Source: Kaistia geumhonensis (GTDB lineage: Bacteria; Pseudomonadota; Alphaproteobacteria; Rhizobiales; Kaistiaceae). Taken from it: a stretch of 64,000 nt of DNA. The first letter of the stretch is position 1, and every line of letters begins with the position of its first letter. The stretch spans positions 4,144,501 to 4,208,500 of the forward strand of contig NZ_JAUSWJ010000001.1 of the NCBI RefSeq assembly GCF_030815145.1. The letters are read 5' to 3'. Under the pieces are notes generated by a model, which was given only the letters and a program-made list of their open reading frames with translations, made no database searches and was not told the DNA's origin. This document shows, in pieces, positions 58,312 to 64,000 of the stretch. The position numbers were made by a program, and so were the translations under genes.

Positions 58312-60372
58312 TCAGGCGGCGTGCAGGCCGGCGCGTCGCGCTTCCGCCGCCACGCGGCCGTGGCATTCGGCGAGATGGTCGAAACGAGCGACATAGCTGC
58401 CGGCGCCGGCGGTGATCGAGCGGAGTTCGACGATCAGCCCCGCCATCTCCGCCTCGGGGATCTCCGCCTCGATGACGTCCCAGCCCGGCCAGCCGCGGCG
58501 CGCGTCGAAGCCGAGCAACTGGCCGCGCCGCTGAGTGACCATCATGTTGACGCGCGGCGCCGCCTCGGAGGGAACGCGGATCGAGACATGCAGCACCGGC
58601 TCCAGCAGCACGGGCTGGCAGGCCTCAAGCGCCTCGCGCATGCCGATCTGCGCCGCCGTGCGGAAGGCTTGATCGGAGGAGTCGACGCTGTGATAGGAGC
58701 CGTCGACGAGGCGCACCGCGACATCGACGACGGGATGGCCGAGCGGCCCCTTGCGCAGCACGTCCTCGACGCCGGCCTGCACGGCAGGGATGTAGTTGCG
58801 CGGGATGGCGCCTCCGGTGACCGCATCCTCGAACAGGAAGCCGGCGCCGCGCGGCTGCGGCCGGACCTCGAGCACGCAGTCGCCGAACTGGCCGTGGCCG
58901 CCGGACTGCTTCTTATGCCGCCCGCGAACGCTCGCCGCCTTGCCGATCGTCTCGCGATAGGGAACGGCCGGGGCCTGTTGCTCGATCGCGAGACCATAGC
59001 GCGCGGCGAGGCGTTCCAGCGTGACGCGGAGATGCATCTCGCCTTGGCCGCCGAGGCGCAGTTCCCCCGTCTCGGCATCGTGGCCGATGACGAGAGCCGG
59101 ACTCTCCTCGATCATCTTCGCCAGCGCCTGCGCGAGTTTCGCCTCGTCCCTGCGTTCCGCCGGCGCGAGCGCGACCCCGATGACGGGCTCCGGTGTCGCG
59201 AGCGGCGCAAGCTGGACCGGCATCGCGCGACCCGTCGAAAGGGTCATGCCGGTTCGGGCGCCGTCGAGCTTGGCGAAACCGGCCGTTTCGCCCGCCGCTG
59301 CCGCCTCTCGCTTTGCCATTTGCTGGCCGAGCAGGCGGACGACGCCGGAGACGCGACCGACGGAGCCGGTCGGGCCGTTGAGTTCGGCGCCCTCGTCGAC
59401 GCGTCCAGCAAGCACCCGGCCGACCGAGAGCTTCCCGGCATGGCCGGCATTGATGGTCTTCACGACCTGCACCACCGTATCGCCGCCGGCATCGAGACCG
59501 AGCCGCGCCGCGGTCGCTGCGACATCCGGCGCCTCGTGGCGGATCGCCTTCATCAGGCGGCCGATGCCATGGCCATGAAGGGCGGAGCCGATGAGCACCG
59601 GGCAGAGGATGCCGGCGCGGAAGTCGGCCACGAGATCGGCGAAGACATGCTCACGCGAGGGCTCGATGTCCGAGAGCAGTTCCTCCATCAGCGTGTCGTC
59701 ATAGTCGGCGAGCTTTTCCAGCATCGCATATCGGGCAGCAGCCTCGCGGTCGCGCTCCTGGCCGGCAAGCGGGATCACCTCGCTCGGCGCCTGTTCGCGG
59801 TAGAGGAAGGCCCGCTCGAGCGCGAGATCGACGAATCCCGTGACGATGTCGTTCTGGCGGATCGGAATATGGCGCAGCAGCAGCGGCACGCCACTGGCGG
59901 CCTGAAGCATGGCCAACGTCTCCTCGACGCCGAGTTCGCTGCGGTCGATCTTGTTGAGGAAGATGAAATGCGGGAGGCCGCGCTCCTCCAGCTGCTTCAG
60001 CCAGGTCTGCAGGGCCGGCATCTTGCGGGGATCCGCCTCGACGACCACCACGGCGCAATCGACCGCGGCGAGGACCGCCTCCGCCTCATGCGCGAACTCG
60101 ACCGAGCCGGGACAGTCGAAGATGGTGATGCGGTCGTCCAGAAAGCCGGTCTCGGCGATGTTGATCTCGACGCTCATCTGATGAGCTCTCGCCTCTGGCG
60201 AGGCATCCCCGACCGATGTGGCGGCCTGGACGCTGCCCGGTCGCGCGATCGCTCCCGTGCGCGCCAGCATCGCCTCGAGCAGCGTCGTCTTGCCGCTTGC
60301 GAACGGGCCGACCAGCGCGATCGCCTTGGGGCCGGCTCTTCTGCCGGCGTCCGATCCTCTTGCCTCCGTCAT
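58312..60372 (-). CDS. Elongation factor G-like GTPase (FusA2 type)
   Basis: A 686-residue translational GTPase homologue. P-loop GPFASGKTT (residues 22–30) and NKID are recognisable, as are domains IV and V (RGRHKKQSGGHGQFGDCVLE, YHSVDSSDQAFRTAAQIGMR, VMVTQRR-like MMVTQRRGQLLGFDARRG). In switch II, where EF-G has DTPGHVDF, this protein reads DCPGSVEF (86–93), so the GTPase-activating histidine is serine. Switch I also lacks the RGITI motif. It is thus unlikely to be the main elongation factor; related EF-G-like proteins in this order have unknown roles. GAGGAA precedes the ATG. Confidence 0.9.
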   Translation of the reverse strand: MTEARGSDAGRRAGPKAIALVGPFASGKTTLLEAMLARTGAIARPGSVQAATSVGDASPEARAHQMSVEINIAETGFLDDRITIFDCPGSVEFAHEAEAVLAAVDCAVVVVEADPRKMPALQTWLKQLEERGLPHFIFLNKIDRSELGVEETLAMLQAASGVPLLLRHIPIRQNDIVTGFVDLALERAFLYREQAPSEVIPLAGQERDREAAARYAMLEKLADYDDTLMEELLSDIEPSREHVFADLVADFRAGILCPVLIGSALHGHGIGRLMKAIRHEAPDVAATAARLGLDAGGDTVVQVVKTINAGHAGKLSVGRVLAGRVDEGAELNGPTGSVGRVSGVVRLLGQQMAKREAAAAGETAGFAKLDGARTGMTLSTGRAMPVQLAPLATPEPVIGVALAPAERRDEAKLAQALAKMIEESPALVIGHDAETGELRLGGQGEMHLRVTLERLAARYGLAIEQQAPAVPYRETIGKAASVRGRHKKQSGGHGQFGDCVLEVRPQPRGAGFLFEDAVTGGAIPRNYIPAVQAGVEDVLRKGPLGHPVVDVAVRLVDGSYHSVDSSDQAFRTAAQIGMREALEACQPVLLEPVLHVSIRVPSEAAPRVNMMVTQRRGQLLGFDARRGWPGWDVIEAEIPEAEMAGLIVELRSITAGAGSYVARFDHLAECHGRVAAEARRAGLHAA

Positions 60373-60515
60373 CGCTTCCTCCGTTCATGAAATGTTCTAG
60401 AGACATCCTCACGTCTTCGGTCGCGGGCCAGGCCCGGGAGCCCGGCCGGCCATGGGATGGTCTCAGGGAACGCGCGGTCGCGCAAGTTTGGCCGGTCCGA
60501 GGGGGGAGCGGACGG

Positions 60516-60548
60516 CAAACGGCCCGCGCGGATGAACCGGCGCGGGCC
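60516..60548 (-). terminator. Candidate terminator after DUF992 gene
   Basis: A 9-bp stem GGCCCGCGC / GCGCGGGCC (60521–60529 with 60540–60548), followed on the minus strand by GTTTG. It lies 28 bp after the stop; the T-run is short. Confidence 0.5.
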
Positions 60549-60575
60549 GCGGCAGAGACGGGGCGGTTGGCTGGA

Positions 60576-61091
60576 TCAGGCGCTCGGAACGAGCGTCAGC
60601 GCGGCGCCGCCGGCAGCGGCGTTGAGGCCGATATTGCCCGTTATGCTGATCATCTGCAGGGCGATCGAACCGCCCGTGCCGCCGACGAGAACATTGGCGC
60701 CGACGCCTGCGACGACGCTCGCCTCGGCGGTCGCGCCGAGATAGAGGCCGGAGAGGGCGCCATGATGATAGCCGGCGACCGGAGCGAACACTGCCCAGAT
60801 GATCTTGCCCTGACGGGTCCAGCCGATGTCGACACCGAGCTTCTTGATGTTGCCCGTGTAGGTCTCGACGCGGCCCTTGTTCGAGCGGAACGTGCAGGAC
60901 AGCTCCTTGGCCGAGCCGATCACATAGCCGAGGCCGCCGCCGACATCGCATTCCAGCATGCCGATCTTCACGCCGTTGCGCTCGTCGTCCTGATAGGGCA
61001 TCGGCTGGGACATGTCGGCGGCGCGGGCGACGCCTGCGGTGGCGAGCGCCGCGGCCAGCACGGCAGCGATCTTCATCGAGACGGACTTCAT
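60576..61091 (-). CDS. DUF992 exported protein
   Basis: A 171-residue exported protein with a signal peptide (MKIAAVLAAALATAGVARAA) and the DUF992 pattern: KIGMLECDVGGGLGYVIGSA, ELSCTFRSNKGRVETYTGNI, KKLGVDIGWTRQGKIIWAVF and a glycine-rich C-terminal region, LYLGATAEASVVAGVGANVL. Two cysteines probably form a disulphide. The family is restricted largely to alphaproteobacteria and has no known function. The ATG at 61091 is used, with an internal ATG at 61076 as alternative; both leave the signal intact. Confidence 0.9.
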   Translation of the reverse strand: MKSVSMKIAAVLAAALATAGVARAADMSQPMPYQDDERNGVKIGMLECDVGGGLGYVIGSAKELSCTFRSNKGRVETYTGNIKKLGVDIGWTRQGKIIWAVFAPVAGYHHGALSGLYLGATAEASVVAGVGANVLVGGTGGSIALQMISITGNIGLNAAAGGAALTLVPSA

Positions 61092-61282
61092 GCTCGTATT
61101 CCTTCTTCTAGCGAGCGGCACCGGAAACGGGCCGCTGTTGGAGCCCCGTTTAGGTCATGATAACGGAGAGCAGGCCGCTTTGATCCAAAGGAGCCTCGCA
61201 CTGCGTCATCGCAAGCGGGGCTCGAGGTCGCAAGCCCTAGCGGCGGGTCTTGGTGAATCGGCGGCAAAAGTCGGGTGCCTTC

Positions 61283-62275
61283 ATGCTCAAAGCCTATGTT
61301 CTCGCCGAGGGCGGGCCGTCGCCGGCAGCGCTTCCGCCGATCGAGGCGCTGGGCCGTGGCGAGGCGGGGGGCATCGGCTGGGTCGATCTCCATACTCCCG
61401 ACAAGACCGAGGAGGCCGCGGCGGAGGCGTTTCTCGGCGGGCTGATCCCGACGCAGGAGGAACTGAGCGAGATCGAGTTCTCGAGCCGGTTCTATGTCGA
61501 GGACGACATCGTCATCATGACCGCTAGCATCATCGTCGGCATTGACCAGGGCACCCCGGGGCTGACGCCCTTCTCCTTCGCGCTCGGCAGGGACAAGCTC
61601 GTCACGCTGCGCTATGCCGACATGACGGCCTTCAAGCAGTTCATGCAGCGCTCGATGAAGGCCAGCAGCGGCTGCACCAGCGCGACCGGCGTCTTCGCCG
61701 CGCTCATGGAGGCGTTCATCGACCGGTCGGCGGATGTTCTGGAGCGGATCGCGCAGTCGGTCGATCGCCTGAACTCGGAGATCTTCGACCAGCGGGCGAG
61801 AAGGCGTCAGCGCAACCGGCGCCTCGCGGGGGCGATCAGCGGCCTTGGTGTCCAGGGCGATCTCGCCTCCAAGACGCGCGAGAGCCTCGCCTCGCTCGAG
61901 CGGCTCGTCCAGTATGCGGCGGCGATGGTGCCGGATCCGCCGAAGAGCAAGGGCACGTTCGCCGCGCGGCTGAAGCTGATGCTGCGCGACATCCGCTCGC
62001 TGGAGGACCACGCCAATTTCGTCATGAACAAGATCACCTTCCTGCTCGACGCGACGCTCGGCCTGATCTCGACCGAGCAGAACAAGGTGATCAGCGTGCT
62101 GACGATCGTCTCGACGGTCCTGCTGCCGCCGACGCTGATCGGCGCCATCTATGGAATGAACTTCGAGTACATGCCCGAGTTGCACTGGCATGTCGGCTAT
62201 CCGGCGGCGCTCGGCGCGATGGTGCTCTCCGCCGTGCTGCCCTACCTTTACTTCAAGTGGCGCGACTGGCTCTGA
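61283..62275 (+). CDS. corA: CorA-family divalent cation transporter
   Basis: A 330-residue CorA-type magnesium or cobalt channel. The long cytoplasmic funnel helix spans about residues 130–260 (TSEQNK-like LISTEQNKVISVLTIVSTVL leads into TM1). TM1 ends in the diagnostic IYGMNFEYMPEL, and TM2 is YPAALGAMVLSAVLPYLYFK. The GMN motif is intact. The loop has MPEL. Length equals the family (310–330). The ATG at 61283 is preferred to an upstream GTG, which would add a basic extension. Selectivity (Mg, Co, Zn) cannot be told from sequence alone. Confidence 0.92.
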   Translation: MLKAYVLAEGGPSPAALPPIEALGRGEAGGIGWVDLHTPDKTEEAAAEAFLGGLIPTQEELSEIEFSSRFYVEDDIVIMTASIIVGIDQGTPGLTPFSFALGRDKLVTLRYADMTAFKQFMQRSMKASSGCTSATGVFAALMEAFIDRSADVLERIAQSVDRLNSEIFDQRARRRQRNRRLAGAISGLGVQGDLASKTRESLASLERLVQYAAAMVPDPPKSKGTFAARLKLMLRDIRSLEDHANFVMNKITFLLDATLGLISTEQNKVISVLTIVSTVLLPPTLIGAIYGMNFEYMPELHWHVGYPAALGAMVLSAVLPYLYFKWRDWL

Positions 62276-62282
62276 CGCCGCG

Positions 62283-63743
62283 TCAGAGATAGGGCGAAGC
62301 GAGGCGCGCGGCGGAATCGCGCAGGCGGACGAGGAGCGGCCGCCGCTTCAGTTCCGACTGGCGGACGCGGCGGGCGGACTTGACCTTGCCGTCGATGATC
62401 GCGTCCACCGTCGCGGCAAATTCCGACGAATAGGCCTCGACGTTGAACTCGAAATTGAGCCTGAGGCTGCGCGCGTCCCAGTTGGCGCTGCCGAACATTG
62501 CCCAGGCGCCGTCGACCGTCATCAGCTTGGAATGATCGAAGGGCGCGGCCGTGCGGCGGACGACGCAGCCGGCGCGCAGCAGCGGCGCGAGCAGCGCATT
62601 CATCGCCCAGTCCATGTAGACGTGGTTGGAATGGCCCGGCAGGACGAGTTCGACATGGACGCCGCGCAGCGCGGCGAGGGCGAGCTGCGATCCCAGCCGG
62701 TCGTCGGGCACGAAATAGGGCGTCACGATGCGGACCCGATTCTCGGCCCGGCCGATGGCCGAAGCCATGGTCCACATCAGCTTCTCGTTGTCTTCGTCCG
62801 GTCCGCTGGCGATGCCGCGCGCGGGGATGTCGCCGGCCGCGCTGATCTCGCCGAACCACGGCGCGCCGGTCAGGCGCTCTCCGGTCGTGAAGGCCCAGTC
62901 CTCGGCGAAGGTCTCCATCAGATGGGCGACCACCGGGCCCTCGACGCGGAAGTGCAGGTCCTGCACCGCCCGCTTCGGCGGAATGTCCATGACGCGGAAG
63001 AGATTGTCGGAGGCGATGTTCATGCCGCCCGTGAAGCCGAGCCGGCCGTCGATCACCAGCACCTTCTTGTGGGTGCGCAGGTTGATGAACGACATCTTCC
63101 AGGGCGCGATCTCGTGCATGAAGCGCGCAGCGGGCACGCCGGCTGCCTTCAGGCGCTGAAAGGCGGGGCTGCGCAGATAGCCGGAGCCGAGCCCGTCGAC
63201 CAGCACGCGCACGGCGACGCCGCGCCGATGGGCGGCGATGAGGGAATCGATGATCGGCCCGCCGCCGGCATCGTCGTGGAAGATGAAGCTGCAGATCGCG
63301 ACCGAGCGCTCAGCGGCGTCGATCGCCGTGCACATCTCGGGATAGGCCTCGTCGCCGCAGACGAGCGGGTGGAGCGCGTTGCCGGCGAGGAGGGGGCGGC
63401 CGGTGAGCCGCAGGCCGAACTCGGCCAGCGGTTCGAGATGCTCGTCGCCACCCTCAGGCTCGATGTCCTCCGGCGCAAGCGCATAGCGCGAGGTCGGCGC
63501 GTCGATGTCCGAGCCGGGTCCCGAGAGCTTGATCGCCTTGCGGCGCACGCGGTTGACGCCGAAGAGAAAATAGAGGACCGGCCCGATATAGGGCGACAGC
63601 CAGGCAAGCCCGATCCAGGCGATCGTGGATTGAGGCGCGAGCCGGGTCAGAAGGGCATGGACCGTGACAGCCGCGGCCATCGCGATATGGAGAAGCGACA
63701 GGAAAAGCGCGAAGCTGCTGCTGTCGAGGAAAGTCCCGATCAT
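62283..63743 (-). CDS. cls: Cardiolipin synthase (phospholipase D family)
   Basis: A 486-residue membrane phospholipase D-type cardiolipin synthase. Two N-terminal helices (ALFLSLLHIAMAAAVTVHAL and IAWIGLAWLSPYIGPVLYFL) anchor it. Both HKD motifs are intact: HKKVLVIDGRLGFTGGMN and HSKLMTVDGAWAMFGSANWD. The family forms cardiolipin from two phosphatidylglycerols or related lipids. The length equals bacterial Cls (about 480). It converges on corA with a 7-bp gap; the VOC gene upstream ends 9 bp before its start, so they may be cotranscribed. Confidence 0.92.
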   Translation of the reverse strand: MIGTFLDSSSFALFLSLLHIAMAAAVTVHALLTRLAPQSTIAWIGLAWLSPYIGPVLYFLFGVNRVRRKAIKLSGPGSDIDAPTSRYALAPEDIEPEGGDEHLEPLAEFGLRLTGRPLLAGNALHPLVCGDEAYPEMCTAIDAAERSVAICSFIFHDDAGGGPIIDSLIAAHRRGVAVRVLVDGLGSGYLRSPAFQRLKAAGVPAARFMHEIAPWKMSFINLRTHKKVLVIDGRLGFTGGMNIASDNLFRVMDIPPKRAVQDLHFRVEGPVVAHLMETFAEDWAFTTGERLTGAPWFGEISAAGDIPARGIASGPDEDNEKLMWTMASAIGRAENRVRIVTPYFVPDDRLGSQLALAALRGVHVELVLPGHSNHVYMDWAMNALLAPLLRAGCVVRRTAAPFDHSKLMTVDGAWAMFGSANWDARSLRLNFEFNVEAYSSEFAATVDAIIDGKVKSARRVRQSELKRRPLLVRLRDSAARLASPYL

Positions 63744-63752
63744 CGCTGCCGT

Positions 63753-64000
63753 TCAGTTGGTCGGAGGCTGCCAGAGCGGCGGCTGATGGGCCGGCGCGCC
63801 GTTGACCTCAATGATGTTGTTGTCGGGATCGATGAAATAGAGCTGGGGGAAGCCCGCGACGCCCGTTCGGCGCACCACGACCAGACGCGGATCGCCTTCC
63901 TGCACGTCTTCGCGGAAGCCAAGCGAGACAAGGTGGTTGAGCATGCCGTCGAAATCGTCGGTCCGGAAGGCGAAATGCCAGTCGTTCACGTCCGGAAAGG
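63753..64000 (-). CDS. VOC-family protein (partial at right edge)
   Basis: The last 82 residues of a VOC (glyoxalase/bleomycin-resistance-like) protein whose start lies beyond the window; the frame stays open to the last base. Visible are VNDWHFAFRTDDFDGMLNHL, LGFREDVQEGDPRLVVVRRT and the C-terminal FIDPDNNIIEVNGAP, where the glutamate is a likely metal ligand. The GTG at 63989 is probably an internal valine and not the start. The substrate is unknown. Confidence 0.8.
   Translation of the reverse strand, partial: FPDVNDWHFAFRTDDFDGMLNHLVSLGFREDVQEGDPRLVVVRRTGVAGFPQLYFIDPDNNIIEVNGAPAHQPPLWQPPTN

Noticed and set aside
57304-60390. Open frame of 1028 codons on the plus strand
   Set aside because: It runs antisense to the EF-G-like gene and overlaps the exporter gene; it is a high-GC shadow frame.
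1-64000. CRISPR array, prophage, insertion sequence or toxin–antitoxin pair
   Set aside because: No spaced direct repeats, integrase, transposase, phage structural gene or paired small toxin gene was found.

Overview
This 64 kb window is chromosomal DNA of a GC-rich alphaproteobacterium, most likely Hyphomicrobiales (Rhizobiales), possibly Kaistiaceae-like. That placement is inferred from gene content and order, not from a marker search. The supporting neighbourhoods are S49 peptidase–glyS–glyQ, ilvE next to a MarR/OmpR/EnvZ-type regulatory trio, proC near ybjN and csaA, minCDE with CtrA-like boxes, and uvrB with the long N-terminal extension. GTG and TTG starts are frequent. I see no tRNA, rRNA, CRISPR array, transposase, integrase or prophage gene; this is an ordinary, tightly packed core and shell region.

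Layout. 1–7.4 kb: the end of a BBE-type flavoprotein oxidase; a leftward block moaB, ispE, a secreted TPR–LysM protein and a polyprenyl diphosphate synthase; then rightward DUF2007, trmN6-like methyltransferase, S49 peptidase and a small membrane protein. 7.5–14 kb: a compound inverted repeat, glyS, glyQ, an acuI-like reductase, a SleB-type hydrolase and ilvE. 14.4–17.3 kb: MarR regulator, response regulator and sensor kinase. 17.4–25.4 kb: a two-VOC-domain protein, csaA, a TetR regulator, proC, proline iminopeptidase, ybjN, cspA, a dienelactone hydrolase, a 47-codon secreted peptide behind a sigma54-like promoter, and an MFS exporter. 25.5–31.2 kb: lepB, a proline-rich SH3b protein, an LLM flavoprotein, a GNAT enzyme and minCDE. 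31–46 kb: a glycosyltransferase; an operon of orphan ParA, SlyX, cNMP–thioredoxin-reductase-like flavoprotein and UBP zinc finger; uvrB; two secreted hydrolases and a secreted phytochelatin-synthase-like protease; then small enzymes, arfB and stress or membrane proteins. 46.5–52.9 kb: an RlpA-like protein, modABC with a palindromic operator, a GST and a single-domain ModE. 52.9–64 kb: two lytic transglycosylases flanking a very small transcription unit and yaiI, a DUF1194 protein, a DHA2 exporter, an EF-G-like GTPase, DUF992, CorA, cardiolipin synthase and a VOC protein running off the right edge.

How the genes fit together. Several themes recur. Cell envelope and division: SleB, RlpA, two SLT_2 transglycosylases, MinCDE, TPR–LysM, LepB, cardiolipin synthase. 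Molybdenum: MoaB, ModABC, ModE. Isoprenoids: IspE and the polyprenyl synthase. Most operons are short, with 4-bp ATGA overlaps in several (DUF2007/trmN6, minD/minE, parA/slyX, flavoprotein/UBP, modB/modC).

I found no large undescribed multigene system. The most unusual element is a self-contained unit of about 230 bp at 54325–54561 (minus strand). It has a promoter, a Shine–Dalgarno region complementary over about 15 nt to the 16S rRNA 3' end, a 25-codon ORF and a terminator placed directly before the yaiI ribosome binding site. Next in interest are the sigma54-like promoter with its secreted micropeptide, the palindrome upstream of modA, and the CtrA-like boxes upstream of minC.
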